Counted from the stretch's first letter, positions 18,112 to 27,887 are shown. The stretch is DNA of 64,000 nt from Bradyrhizobium canariense (GCF_018130465.1 NZ_JAFCKJ010000017.1:115036-179035); one strand, 5' to 3'. Notes: generated from the letters alone by a model not told the origin. A program made the numbers and translations.

Positions 18112-20559
18112 ATGGCAGGAGCGAACGACAAGACACGGTTTCTGCGCGAGGGCCTGTTCGCCAAATACGTCGTCTCTCTCGTCGGCCTCGTCGTGTTCGT
18201 ACTCGCCGTCAACGGCGCGATGGAGAGCTGGATCTCCTACCGCGCCACCAAGACACAGCTGACCGACGGTCTCGAGGACAAGGCGCAGGCTGCCGCGCGG
18301 CGGATCGAGCAGTCGATCTCCGAGCTCGAGCGCCAGATCAGCTGGGTGACGCGGGCGAGCCAGGACACGCTCGAAAAGCGCCGCGCCGACTACGCCCAGC
18401 TGCTGCACCAGGTCTCGGTCGTCAACCAGCTGTTCCAGCTCAACGGCGACGGCCGCGAGGTGCTGCGCGTCTCGCGCCAGTCGACCACGACCGGCAGCAA
18501 TGCCGACCTCTCCCGCGACATGCGCTTCACTGACACCGTCGCCCGCGGCGTCAGCTACGCGCCGGCCTGGTTCTCCGACCGGACGCCGTTGATGTCGATC
18601 TCGGTGGCGCATTCCGGTTTCAACGCCGGCGTCACCGTGGCCGAGCTCGACCTCAGCTTTCTCTCCGAGTACCTCTCCGACGCCCAGGTCGGCAAGGCTG
18701 CCTTCGCCTATGTGGTCGATCCGCGCGGCCGCGTGCTGGCGACATCCTCGAAAGGACCCGAGGTCGGCAAGGACCTGTCGAAGCTGCCGCAGGTTGCCGC
18801 CGCGGTCGCGCCGGGCCACGGGCCCGACAGTTCGGGTACCGACTTCAACGGCCATGCGGTGATGAGCGCCGCGAGCACCGTGCCGAAGCTCGGCTGGAGC
18901 GTGATGTTCGAGCAGCCGACCACGCAGGCCCTGATGCCGATCCGCGACCAGCTGGTGCGCATCGCGCTGCTGATCGGCATGGGCCTGTTGGTCGCGATCC
19001 TCGCCGGCACGCTGCTCGCCCGCCGCATGATCATCCCGATCACGGCGCTGCGCGACGGCGCGTACAAGCTCGGCGAGGGCGATTTCAGTCATCGGATCGA
19101 GGTGCACACCGCGGACGAGCTGGAAGACCTCGCCGGCCAGTTCAACCGCATGGCCGGCCAGATCCAGGAGACCTATTCGGACCTGGAGACCAAGGTCGAG
19201 GAGCGCACCCGCGATCTCGCGCAGTCGATCAACGAGCTCAAGGTGCTGGAAGAGGTCGGCCGCGCGGTCGCCGCCTCGCTCGATCTCAACGCCGTGCTGC
19301 CGACGATCGCCGCGCGCGCGATCGAGATCACCCATGCCGACGCCGTGCTGATCTACGGCTATGACGCCGTGGCGCGCCGCTTCAATCTGGTCGAGGCCAA
19401 CGGCATCGACAAATCCGCCGACGGCGCCCATGTCACCATCGACGAAGGCCAGGATATCCTGAGCGATGCGGCCGGGAGCGGCGAACCGATCGCGATTGCC
19501 GATCTCGACCAGGCCTCCGAGCAGCCGCTGCGCGACGTCGCGATCGATGCCGGCTTCCATTCGGTGCTGGTGGTGCCGCTGGTCGACCAGCAGGGCACGC
19601 TCGGCTCGCTGGTGGTGCTGCGCCGCGCCAGCGGCGAGTTCGCCGCCAGCATCATCGGCCTGATGCGCACCTTCGCCAACCAGGCCGTGCTGGCGATGCG
19701 CAATGCGCGGCTGTTCACCGAGGTCGACCACAAGGGCCGCGAGCTCGCCGCTGCGCACGAAACCGTGCAGCAGCAGGCGACAAAGCTCCAGGAACAGACC
19801 GAGCAGCTCCGCAACTGGAACAAGTCGCTGGAGGAGCGCGTGGAGACCCAGCTCGGCGAGATCGAGCGAATCCGCAAGCTCGAGCGATTCCTGGCGCCAC
19901 AGGTGGCGCAGTTGATCGCCTCCTCCGACAGCCCCGAGGGGCTGCTCACCAGCCAGCGCCGCGAAGTGACCGTGGTGTTCTGCGATCTGCGCGGCTTCAC
20001 CGCGTTCACGGAAGCGACCGAGCCGGAAGAGGCGATGAACGTGCTCCGCGAATATCACGCCGCGCTCGGCACGCTGATCTTCAAATATGAGGGGACGCTC
20101 GACAAATATGCCGGCGACGGCGTGATGATCCTGTTCAACGCGCCGATTCAATTCGAGGACCACACAAGGCGCGCCGTGAAGATGGCGGTGGAGATGCGCG
20201 ACACCATCGGCCCGCTGACCGAGCGCTGGCGCAACCGCGGGCACAGTCTCGGCTTCGGCATCGGCATTGCGCTCGGCTATGCGACGCTCGGCCAGGTCGG
20301 CTTCGAGCAGCGGCTGGAATATGCCGCGATCGGCAGCGTCACCAACCTCGCCTCGCGCCTCTGCGGCGAGGCCCTGCCCAACCAGATCGTGGTCAGTCGC
20401 CGCGTCTACGGCATCGTCGAGCCCTGGGTCGAAGCCCGCGCGCTCGACGATCTCCAGCTCAAGGGCTTCAACCACCCCGTGCTCGCGATGGAGATTCTGT
20501 CGTGGCGCGAGGAGGTGGCGAACGTCGTGGATGCCGCGGCGGCAAGGCGGCGCGGGTAG
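18112..20559 (+). CDS. Membrane adenylate/guanylate cyclase with sensor, HAMP, GAF
   Basis: A class III nucleotide cyclase of 815 residues. In order: transmembrane helix (about 20-42), Cache-like periplasmic sensor, second helix (about 283-305), HAMP, GAF domain (about 380-530), coiled coil (about 535-610), catalytic domain (about 615-790). Metal-binding Asp residues are in VVFCDLRGFTAF (about 625) and YAGDGVMILFNAP (about 669), 44 residues apart as usual. VTNLASRL keeps the transition-state Asn and Arg. The enzyme should be active. It is a plausible source of cAMP for the Crp-type regulator encoded 2.6 kb upstream (inference). Monocistronic, with 272 bp of featureless DNA upstream. Confidence 0.92.
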   Translation: MAGANDKTRFLREGLFAKYVVSLVGLVVFVLAVNGAMESWISYRATKTQLTDGLEDKAQAAARRIEQSISELERQISWVTRASQDTLEKRRADYAQLLHQVSVVNQLFQLNGDGREVLRVSRQSTTTGSNADLSRDMRFTDTVARGVSYAPAWFSDRTPLMSISVAHSGFNAGVTVAELDLSFLSEYLSDAQVGKAAFAYVVDPRGRVLATSSKGPEVGKDLSKLPQVAAAVAPGHGPDSSGTDFNGHAVMSAASTVPKLGWSVMFEQPTTQALMPIRDQLVRIALLIGMGLLVAILAGTLLARRMIIPITALRDGAYKLGEGDFSHRIEVHTADELEDLAGQFNRMAGQIQETYSDLETKVEERTRDLAQSINELKVLEEVGRAVAASLDLNAVLPTIAARAIEITHADAVLIYGYDAVARRFNLVEANGIDKSADGAHVTIDEGQDILSDAAGSGEPIAIADLDQASEQPLRDVAIDAGFHSVLVVPLVDQQGTLGSLVVLRRASGEFAASIIGLMRTFANQAVLAMRNARLFTEVDHKGRELAAAHETVQQQATKLQEQTEQLRNWNKSLEERVETQLGEIERIRKLERFLAPQVAQLIASSDSPEGLLTSQRREVTVVFCDLRGFTAFTEATEPEEAMNVLREYHAALGTLIFKYEGTLDKYAGDGVMILFNAPIQFEDHTRRAVKMAVEMRDTIGPLTERWRNRGHSLGFGIGIALGYATLGQVGFEQRLEYAAIGSVTNLASRLCGEALPNQIVVSRRVYGIVEPWVEARALDDLQLKGFNHPVLAMEILSWREEVANVVDAAAARRRG

Positions 20560-20767
20560 CCAAAACAAAAATCGCGAAAACAACCCCATGCACAGTAGCC
20601 GGGGCGTGCAAGATCAATGACTTACGCGGGTACGGAATTGGGTGGAGGCGGTTTGACTCGTCGGGCAAAACACCGGCAGGATGGCATCATCCCCACGAAC
20701 CACATCCCTCCTCCTCGCGACTAACCATCGCCTCAACGACGAGACCGAATCCGGATGGAGACGACCT

Positions 20768-21634
20768 GTGGCGTTTGCCTTGCCTTCGCGTGCGTATGAT
20801 TTGCAGATGCTGGACCGTCCCGTCGATCGCGAACGCGATCATGGTTGGGTCTACGGCCTGCCGCCGGGCATCACGAGCGAGCAATGGCCGCTCGATCCCG
20901 TCACCGGTTTTCCGCTGATGCACGGTTTTACACTTCTGCTGCCGGAGGATTATCGCGTGCACGGCGAGGATATCGTCGCGGTGTCGTTCTTCGCTACCGC
21001 GCCAGATCACAATGACGGCGGCGCGCCCGACGACCCCGAGATTCGCGAGGCCGTGCTGGCGCGACCGGCGCATCCGCGGCTTTCGCGCATGACCGACATC
21101 CTCGACTATGAATATGCCGCGCTGCTGCTGACCAGGAGCGAGTACGAGGGCCCGTTCGCGATGCCGCCGGCACCACTTGCGCTTGCGGCGGCGGATCGGC
21201 CGCGCTGGCTCGATGTCGGCGGCGCCAGTGCCTTCTTCGAATCCGCCCCGCCCTTCGCGCAGAAGATGTTCGCCGGCCCTCCGGGGGCCGATCTGGCGGA
21301 GAACCTCGCGATCAGCTTGATGCCGCGCGCGACCGATCCCAACGCTGGCAAGGCCCCGCAGGACCCGCACTTCCCGCGCAACCCGCCGAGCGAGTATCAG
21401 TCCTACTACTACTTTGTCGGCGGCGTCCCGAGCACCGAGAATTTCCGCTCGCACGACTGGGGCAAGGACCACGCCCACAACCATCTCGGCGGCACCATGC
21501 GGCCCTGCCAGGCGGTGCCGGAGATGAGCCCGTTCTACATCGAGTTCGAGGAATATTTCGGCGGCTACAATTTCGGCACCGGCAACGCACAGCTCGACTT
21601 CAAGGACATGAAGTTCGAGTGGGCGTGCGGATGA
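20768..21634 (+). CDS. Conserved hypothetical protein
   Basis: I do not recognise the family. The 288-residue product is soluble, rich in Pro, Tyr and Asp, without a signal peptide. It ends in a distinctive block, HDWGKDHAHNHLGGTMRPCQ and then FGTGNAQLDFKDMKFEWACG. The ending FxWxCG recalls YwqG/DUF1963-type proteins, but the match is weak. I chose the GTG at 20768 because GGAG lies 7 bases upstream; an in-frame ATG at 20681 has no ribosome site. It ends next to the convergent Spy-like gene, with no spacer. Confidence 0.75.
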   Translation: MAFALPSRAYDLQMLDRPVDRERDHGWVYGLPPGITSEQWPLDPVTGFPLMHGFTLLLPEDYRVHGEDIVAVSFFATAPDHNDGGAPDDPEIREAVLARPAHPRLSRMTDILDYEYAALLLTRSEYEGPFAMPPAPLALAAADRPRWLDVGGASAFFESAPPFAQKMFAGPPGADLAENLAISLMPRATDPNAGKAPQDPHFPRNPPSEYQSYYYFVGGVPSTENFRSHDWGKDHAHNHLGGTMRPCQAVPEMSPFYIEFEEYFGGYNFGTGNAQLDFKDMKFEWACG

Positions 21635-22930
21635 TCATGCCCCGCGCTTCGGCCCAATCGCCTCGAAGCCGGCCTTCTGCTCGTCGCTCAGATCCGCCTC
21701 GAAATCGTCGAGCGCGTCACTGATGCCGTTCACGGCTTGCAGCATCGTCTCCAGCCGCGCCTTCACGGCGGTGAGACGGGCCTGCGGTGTCAGTGCTGCC
21801 TTTGACTGGCAGGCGCTCAGCGTTTCCATGGTGCGCAGCGTGGTGTCCTGAAGCACGTCGAGGCGCGCGCGGGCGGTGTCGTCGAGCTTGAGCGAGGAGG
21901 CGATCTCGGCCGCGGGCCATTGCTGCTGCACGAGCTGCTCGTATTGGCGCTGCACTTTCTCGTCGTAGCGAGGATCGCTGTCCGCCTGGCAGACCGATGC
22001 CACCTGGGGATTCTTTTGCTGGACCGCTGCAAGCGCGGCGCGACGGTCCTTGCCCAGGCCGTCGAGCTTTGCCTTCTGGTCGTCGTCGAGGAGACCTTCG
22101 AATTTTGCGAGCGGCAATGCGACGGCGTCCGTTGCCTTGATCATGGCCTCGATTCGCTCGCGCATCAGGCCGAGGCGCTCCATGGCCGTCGCAGGGACCT
22201 GCGTTGGACAGGCGGCGCGGATGGTGTCGCGCGCGGAGAGCCAGGCGCTCGCGAGCTCGTCGAGCGCGACGCGCTGCAATTCATTCGGCTGCACGGCAGC
22301 GGCGATGCGATCGACCGGCAGGCCGCCGGTGTCGCTGGCATCGCAGACATTCTCCGCGGCCGGAGCTCGCCGTCCACGTCTGCCTTGCGGCGCGGTGTAG
22401 GCGGCAAGCTCCGTTGCCGCATAGGGCGCGAAGATCGCGGCATAGATGTCGCCATAGCCGTAGAGCGAGAGGCTGGTCGCGTCGCCGAGGATGATCGCGG
22501 TGGTGAGGTCGTCATGCGCGAACGGCCAGAACACCGGGCCGACCCAGCCGTAGCTGCCGTCGGGGTGGCGCCACCAGCCCTGCGGACGGCGGCCGCCATG
22601 CCAGCCCGCCAGCGCAGCTTGCGCCGTCATCGCCGCACGCAGCATGTAAGGATTGGCCGGCTGCCCCCGTTCGACACCGCGAGGATCTTGACGAGGATCT
22701 TGCGACCTCAGCGCTGCGGAGCGGTATCGGCCGCCCCGCACCGCCATGCGGGCATGGCGCAAGCGCGACATGCCGATCACGTGGCCGACGGCAAAGCGCG
22801 CAACACCGAGCGGGCCGCCGCGCAAACCGAACTGCGCCTCGGCGCGACTTGGCAATAGCACCGCCAGAATCACGAGGGCCGCGCCGGTCAGCGCCAGCCC
22901 TAGCCTCGGTCCCACGCGTGATCTCGACAT
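21635..22930 (-). CDS. Spy/CpxP-like periplasmic LTXXQ protein
   Basis: The product is 431 residues from the ATG at 22930, with a signal peptide (LALTGAALVILAVLLPSRAEAQ). A Gly/Arg-rich region containing WWRHPDGSYGWVGPVFWPF follows. The helical C-terminal half holds repeated LTxxQ-type motifs (LLDDDQKAKLDGL near 290, LSDEQKAGFEAIGPKRGA at the end). Spy-like proteins are ATP-independent periplasmic chaperones of the envelope stress response. An alternative GTG at 22948 has a better GGAGGAGG site and would add six residues. The region upstream holds a possible extracytoplasmic-function sigma promoter. Confidence 0.8.
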   Translation of the reverse strand: MSRSRVGPRLGLALTGAALVILAVLLPSRAEAQFGLRGGPLGVARFAVGHVIGMSRLRHARMAVRGGRYRSAALRSQDPRQDPRGVERGQPANPYMLRAAMTAQAALAGWHGGRRPQGWWRHPDGSYGWVGPVFWPFAHDDLTTAIILGDATSLSLYGYGDIYAAIFAPYAATELAAYTAPQGRRGRRAPAAENVCDASDTGGLPVDRIAAAVQPNELQRVALDELASAWLSARDTIRAACPTQVPATAMERLGLMRERIEAMIKATDAVALPLAKFEGLLDDDQKAKLDGLGKDRRAALAAVQQKNPQVASVCQADSDPRYDEKVQRQYEQLVQQQWPAAEIASSLKLDDTARARLDVLQDTTLRTMETLSACQSKAALTPQARLTAVKARLETMLQAVNGISDALDDFEADLSDEQKAGFEAIGPKRGA

Positions 22931-22994
22931 GACCACTGACCTGTCCACCTTGGCCCTCCTCCGGCGCCAAGCGCGCATCGCGTCGCATCACATT

Positions 22995-23019
22995 GACGCG
23001 CGGCGGAACCAAATGTTCC
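22995..23019 (-). promoter_or_regulatory. Possible EcfG-type general stress promoter
   Basis: Read on the minus strand, GGAAC (23019-23015), 16 bases, then CGTC (22998-22995). The EcfG consensus known from alphaproteobacteria is GGAAC-N16/17-CGTT, so one base differs. It would start transcription about 60 bases before the Spy-like ATG. The -35 part is also half of a perfect inverted repeat (GGAAC, CAAAT, GTTCC). Confidence 0.35.
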
Positions 23020-23072
23020 GGAAGCACACAGGGCAAAGCGTCGCAACGCGCACCGGCAGAGCCGATGCGGCG

Positions 23073-24146
23073 TCACTCCGCCTTCTGCGGCAGCACAAAG
23101 GTCTGGCCGGGATAGATCAAATTGGGATTGTGGATCTTGTCGCGGTTGGCGTTGTAGATCACGGCAAAGCGGGCACCGTCGCCGTAAGCGAGCCGGCTGA
23201 GCGCCCACAGGCTGTCGCCGCGGGAAATCACCCGGCTGCCGCCTGTTTCCGCCGGTGCACCGCTGACGACGTCCGCCGGCGAGGCCGCTGCAACGGTCGT
23301 GGCCGCGGGAGCCCGCGCCATGACCCCTGACCCGCTCTTCGGCTTCGGAGCGCCCATCTGCCGGGGCCGGTCGGGCATGGAGGCAACACGCGGCGACGGC
23401 AGCGATGCCACGACATCCGATTTGTCGCCGGGCTTCTCGGCCTTCGCCTCTTGTCTCACCTCTTGCCTCGCGGCCGGTGCAGGGCGCGCGGGCGGCGGCG
23501 CGGCTTCGGCGATCGTCACCGGCATGCTGCGGCCGGATTGCGTGACGGTGCCGTCAGGCGATTTCGCCCGCAGGGTCAGCTCATAGGAACCGGCAGGAAG
23601 CTGCGGCGGCGTCATCACGAACTGGCCCGACGCATCCGCCACCACCGTGTCGAGCGGCTTGCCGTCGCGCAGCAGCTCGACCTTGGCGCCTGGCGTAGCC
23701 TGGCCCGCGATCACTGCCGCCTCGCCGTGGTCGTCGACCCGCGCGACGTCGAAACGGGGGCCGGCATCCGCAACCGCCGGCGGCGGCTTGACCGGTGCAA
23801 GATCGGCAAGCGCGGCCGTGACCTGCCTCTGCGTCTCGGCCAGCGCACCCGTCTTCGTCTCAGGGGCGGGGGACGCGGCTGGCGCCGGCGGCGCGCTCGC
23901 GGCAAGCTTGGGCTCTTCCGGCTTGAGCTCCGGTTTGGGTTCGACCTTGGCCTCGACCTTGGCCTCGAACTTGGGTTCGACCTTGGGTTCGACCTTGGGG
24001 TCGACCTTGGGCTCCGGCTTGGCGGCGATGTCGGTCTTCGCCCCGTTCGGCAGCAAGCGGCGCAGCTCGGTGGGGCCGATCACCAGCACGGTGCCGCCCA
24101 CCGCGAGCAAGCAGAATGCAACGAAGGCCTTGGATGCGGTCACCAT
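23073..24146 (-). CDS. LysM-domain cell-envelope protein
   Basis: A 357-residue protein with an N-terminal membrane anchor (about 7-25). A charged Lys/Pro/Glu stretch (about 43-78) built of PKVE/AKVE units follows, then a bacterial Ig-like segment (VIAGQATPGAKVELLRDGKPL, about 160-220). An Ala/Pro linker leads to a C-terminal LysM domain (SRGDSLWALSRLAYGDG ... NPNLIYPGQTFVLP). The LysM domain should bind peptidoglycan and the stiff Pro-Lys arm would span the periplasm (inference). The ATG at 24146 has AAGG 10 bases upstream, inside a tandem repeat that carries that AAGG three times. Confidence 0.88.
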   Translation of the reverse strand: MVTASKAFVAFCLLAVGGTVLVIGPTELRRLLPNGAKTDIAAKPEPKVDPKVEPKVEPKFEAKVEAKVEPKPELKPEEPKLAASAPPAPAASPAPETKTGALAETQRQVTAALADLAPVKPPPAVADAGPRFDVARVDDHGEAAVIAGQATPGAKVELLRDGKPLDTVVADASGQFVMTPPQLPAGSYELTLRAKSPDGTVTQSGRSMPVTIAEAAPPPARPAPAARQEVRQEAKAEKPGDKSDVVASLPSPRVASMPDRPRQMGAPKPKSGSGVMARAPAATTVAAASPADVVSGAPAETGGSRVISRGDSLWALSRLAYGDGARFAVIYNANRDKIHNPNLIYPGQTFVLPQKAE

Positions 24147-24153
24147 CAGAAAC

Positions 24154-24193
24154 GAACCTTGATCTGGAAGAACCTTGATCTGGAAGAACCTTG
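24154..24193. repeat. 16-bp tandem repeat in the leader of the LysM gene
   Basis: GAACCTTGATCTGGAA occurs twice in direct tandem (24154-24169 and 24170-24185), followed by 8 bases of a third copy. On the coding strand each copy presents AAGG; the copy nearest the LysM ATG supplies the likely ribosome-binding site. Confidence 0.85.
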
Positions 24194-24349
24194 CAAATCA
24201 GCCTGAGGCGGCAAGTTGCGCCGTTTTGGCCACGGCAGCAAGACGGTCGATAGGATGATGAGCCGGCACGCCGGGGATGAACCGGCGCACCCCCGCCGGC
24301 GTCAAATGATCGGGGCCGCATCGCGGCATTTTTCTTGAGGAATTTTCCC

Positions 24350-25054
24350 GTGAACGCATTTTGCCGTCCCGCACAATGGCTGGTGTTAGGGCTCGCGCTT
24401 GTCCCGACGCTGGCCGCAACTCCGGGGCGCGCCGCTTCCGGCCCGCCGCCGGGTTACATCCTCACCGACAATGCCGATCTCGCCTTCACCTCGCCCGACG
24501 GCGCCACCAGGATCGAGCAGTACATGAAGGACAGCGGAGATTTCGACGTCAAATGGCAGGCCTGGGCGAGGCGTGGCGACCAGATGACGGAGCTGAAGCC
24601 CGAGCAGGGCTACGGGGCCGGCTTCCGCTTCACCCCCGACTCGCAATGGCTGGTGCGGATGCAGAAGACCGGCTCCGGCGAGCAGGACCTCTATCTCTAC
24701 CGTGTCGAGAAGGGCGCCTTCGTCAGCGCGACGAAGACCTCGTTCAGCGATCTGGCCTGGGCCTATTTCCACAGCCGGCCGGACACCAGGAAGATGAAGC
24801 TCGACTACCACATCTCGGCCAATCTCGTGAAAGGCACCGAAGAGGCCTATCGCGGACTTGGCGTGCACTGGCCGGACAACCGTTACCTCGTGATCTCGTT
24901 GTCGGGCGAAATGGACAAGCATCCGAAGAACGTCGCCGTGAAAGGGCTGGCCGACTGGCGCTGCCGCTATGATCTCAAGACCGGAACCTTCGACGTGCCG
25001 GCGATGTTCGCAAAGGCAAATGCGGAAGCGCTGAGATGGGAGATCCGCCGGTGA
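24350..25054 (+). CDS. Exported conserved hypothetical protein
   Basis: The product is 234 residues. The signal peptide (WLVLGLALVPTLAATPGRAAS) is followed by a beta-rich domain with repeated sheet-like segments (ADLAFTSPDGATRIEQY, GAGFRFTPDSQWLVRMQ, DLYLYRVEKGAFVSA, LVISLSGEM). The pattern suggests a propeller-like or lipocalin-like periplasmic fold, but I recognise no family. I chose the GTG at 24350 because GAGG lies 9 bases upstream; the earlier in-frame TTG at 24335 includes that site. It lies between the divergent LysM gene and the GGDEF-EAL gene, with which it may share a transcript (120-bp gap). Confidence 0.75.
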   Translation: MNAFCRPAQWLVLGLALVPTLAATPGRAASGPPPGYILTDNADLAFTSPDGATRIEQYMKDSGDFDVKWQAWARRGDQMTELKPEQGYGAGFRFTPDSQWLVRMQKTGSGEQDLYLYRVEKGAFVSATKTSFSDLAWAYFHSRPDTRKMKLDYHISANLVKGTEEAYRGLGVHWPDNRYLVISLSGEMDKHPKNVAVKGLADWRCRYDLKTGTFDVPAMFAKANAEALRWEIRR

Positions 25055-25174
25055 ACGCACCGGCCTCGTCGGGAACCATCTCCCTGATTTTGTTTCGATT
25101 CATGTTTTCGTAACCCTCGCTGGTAACGGGCTCTTGTCGGTTTTGCTGCATCTTGCATCCCACGGGAGGGCTGC

Positions 25175-27838
25175 ATGGGCACATCGATCCGGTGGAGCGC
25201 GCGCATGCGCGCGTTGCTGCGCCATTGGCGCGGCGCGCCGCTGACGTGGCTGATCGTCGGCGGCTTCGTGCTGATGGCCGCAATGGCTATCGGCACCGCG
25301 CTCACCGTCGACCGCTTCCGGCAGAATGCGATCGAAAGCGGCCGCGACAGCCTGGAGAACGCGGTCCGGTTGCTCGCCCGGCATTTCGACCGCGAGTTCG
25401 AAGACTTTGCGGTGCTGCAGAAGAGCATCATCGCCGAGCTCGAAAGCCACGGCATCGAATCCGCCGACGTCTTCCGCAGTGAGATGGCCACGCTCGCCGT
25501 GCACGAGGTGCTGCGCACCAAAGCCAGCGGCTGGTCGGATGTCGCCGGCGCCAACGTGTTCGATGCCAAGGGCGTCCTGATCAACTCGTCGCGGCGCTGG
25601 CCGGTCGCCGACATTTCGGTGTCCGACCGCGGCTACTTCAATCGCATCAAGAACGATCCGGCTTCGCAGGAGGAGGTCGAGGTCGTGCCCGGACGGTTGG
25701 GCAGCGGACCGGCGATCGTGTTCGCGCGCCGCGTCTCCGGCCCCCACGGCGAATTCCTTGGGCTGGTCACACGCGCGATCGCGCCGGACCAGCTCGAATC
25801 CTTCTTCGCCTCGAGCGGGCTCGGCGAGGAATCCTCGATCGCGATGCATAACCAGAACGGCCAGCTGCTCGCGCGCGTTCCGCATGCCGACACGATGATC
25901 GGGCAGAATTTCCGCAACGGCACGCGCGAGCAGATGGCGGTGTTCGAGCGCACCTTCGTCACGACGCAGCTCGCAAGCCCGATGGACGGCAAAGACCGCA
26001 TCGTCGCCTCGCGCATGCTGACCGGCGAGCCGCTGGTCGTGGTCGCGACCAAATCGCTGGACGCGACGCTGGCGACCTGGCACACGCAAACCAAATTCTT
26101 CGTCGCTGTCGCCGTGCTGTCGATCGGCCTGCTCGTGCTCACGCTGTTTCTGATCTTCCGCCAGGTGACGCGCCGGCTCTCGGTGGAGAAGCAGCGGCTC
26201 GACACCGCGATGAACACCATGACGCAGGGCCTCCTGATGTTCGACCAGGACCAGCGACTGATCGTCTGCAATCGCCGCTACGTCGAGATGTACGGGCTAT
26301 CGGCCGATGTGGTGAAGCCCGGCGCCTATTTCCGCGACGTGATACAGCATCGCCACGATACCGGCTCGTTCCACGGCGACGTCGATTCCTATTGCGACGG
26401 CATTCTAGGCAATTCCGGGCAGACGCAGAGCGCGATCGTCGAGACCGCGGACGGACGGCTGATCGAGATCAAGAACCAGCCCGGCGCCGCCGGCGGCTGG
26501 CTCGCGACCCATGACGACGTCACAGAGCGCATCCGCTCCGACGAGCGCATCGCGCACATGGCGCATTACGACGCGCTGACCGACCTGCCCAACCGCGTGC
26601 TGATGCGCGGCCATCTGGAACGGCGCGTCGCGGAGCTCAGCCAGGGCAAGCCGTTCGCGATCCTCTATATCGACGTCGACGAGTTCAAGGGCGTCAACGA
26701 TTCGCATGGACACGAGGTCGGCGACGAGCTGCTGCGCCAGGTCGCGAACCGCCTGCGCGCCTGCGTCGGCGGCAACGACATGGTCGCACGGCTAGGCGGC
26801 GACGAATTCGCCATCATCAAGGCCGGCAGCAGCGATGAGGCCGAGCTGGCGGCCCTCGCCGAGCAGATCCTGAAGGCGCTGCGCGCGCCCGTGAACTGCA
26901 ACGGCCAGGAAATCCCGACCGATGCCAGCATCGGCATCGCGATCGCGCCCGACCACGGCGACAATCTCGACGATCTGCTCAAGCGCGCGGATCTTGCGAT
27001 GTATGCGGCGAAGTCCGAGGGCCGCCGCACCTTTCGCGTCTTCGCGCCCGAATACGACGCCAAGGCGCGGCTGCGCCGCCAGCTCGAGCTCGATCTGCGG
27101 CAGGCATTGGCCCGCGGCGAGTTCGAGGTGTACTACCAGCCGCTGGTCGATCTCGCGGCCAATGTCGTCACCGGCTGCGAGGCGCTGCTGCGCTGGCATC
27201 ATCCGGAGCGCGGCATGGTCTCGCCCGCCGACTTCATCCCGGTTGCGGAAGAGACCGGATTGATCGGCGAGATCGGCGAATGGGTGCTGAGGCAGGCCTG
27301 CACCGAGGCCGCCTCCTGGCCCGGCGACATCCACATCGCGGTCAACGTCTCTCCGGTGCAGTTCCGCTCGCGGACGCTGGCGCTGAAGGTCGCCGCCGCG
27401 CTCGCCGAGTCGGGTCTCGCGCCCGGACGGCTCGAGCTCGAGATCACCGAGACCGTCCTGATCCGCGACGACCAGGAGGCGCTGACGATCCTGCAGCAGC
27501 TGCGCGAGCTCGGCGTGCGCATCGCGCTCGACGATTTCGGCACCGGCTATTCGTCGCTGAGCTACCTGCACCGCTTCCCGTTCGACAAGATCAAGATCGA
27601 CCGCAGCTTCATCAGCGACATCGGCCAGTCCGAGGATTCCTCGCCGATCGTGCAAGCGGTGGTGCACATGGCCGCCGCCCGCCACATGGCAACGACCGCG
27701 GAAGGCGTCGAGACCGAAGCCCAGCGCGAGGTGCTGCGTCGGCTCGGATGCAGCCAGATGCAGGGCTGGCTGTTCAGCCCGGCCGTGCCGCCGGCGAAAC
27801 TGAAGCAGCTCTTGTCGGCACAGGCAGTGGCGGCTTAG
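25175..27838 (+). CDS. Membrane sensor with PAS, GGDEF and EAL domains
   Basis: An 887-residue cyclic di-GMP enzyme. Helix 1 (about 23-44), a Cache-type periplasmic sensor, helix 2 (about 305-327), PAS domain (about 340-455), GGDEF domain (about 460-625), EAL domain (about 635-880). The cyclase signature is intact (RLGGDEFAII near 538-547). The phosphodiesterase keeps CEALLRW, ELEITETVL, DDFGTGYSSLSYL, KIKIDRSFI and AEGVET. Both activities are therefore possible, with the periplasmic and PAS inputs probably setting the balance. The ATG at 25175 has GGGAGGG 5 bases upstream. Confidence 0.93.
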   Translation: MGTSIRWSARMRALLRHWRGAPLTWLIVGGFVLMAAMAIGTALTVDRFRQNAIESGRDSLENAVRLLARHFDREFEDFAVLQKSIIAELESHGIESADVFRSEMATLAVHEVLRTKASGWSDVAGANVFDAKGVLINSSRRWPVADISVSDRGYFNRIKNDPASQEEVEVVPGRLGSGPAIVFARRVSGPHGEFLGLVTRAIAPDQLESFFASSGLGEESSIAMHNQNGQLLARVPHADTMIGQNFRNGTREQMAVFERTFVTTQLASPMDGKDRIVASRMLTGEPLVVVATKSLDATLATWHTQTKFFVAVAVLSIGLLVLTLFLIFRQVTRRLSVEKQRLDTAMNTMTQGLLMFDQDQRLIVCNRRYVEMYGLSADVVKPGAYFRDVIQHRHDTGSFHGDVDSYCDGILGNSGQTQSAIVETADGRLIEIKNQPGAAGGWLATHDDVTERIRSDERIAHMAHYDALTDLPNRVLMRGHLERRVAELSQGKPFAILYIDVDEFKGVNDSHGHEVGDELLRQVANRLRACVGGNDMVARLGGDEFAIIKAGSSDEAELAALAEQILKALRAPVNCNGQEIPTDASIGIAIAPDHGDNLDDLLKRADLAMYAAKSEGRRTFRVFAPEYDAKARLRRQLELDLRQALARGEFEVYYQPLVDLAANVVTGCEALLRWHHPERGMVSPADFIPVAEETGLIGEIGEWVLRQACTEAASWPGDIHIAVNVSPVQFRSRTLALKVAAALAESGLAPGRLELEITETVLIRDDQEALTILQQLRELGVRIALDDFGTGYSSLSYLHRFPFDKIKIDRSFISDIGQSEDSSPIVQAVVHMAAARHMATTAEGVETEAQREVLRRLGCSQMQGWLFSPAVPPAKLKQLLSAQAVAA

Positions 27839-27887
27839 CGGCGCACGGTCCTCCCCGCACCCACGATTGGGGGGATCGCAGAATCGG

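Noticed and set aside
15562-20589. Very long open frames on the minus strand (about 770 and 850 codons) opposite the asmA and cyclase genes
   Set aside because: They mirror the third-codon GC bias of the plus-strand genes, show His/Arg/Asp-rich low-information peptides and no domain motifs; they are shadows.
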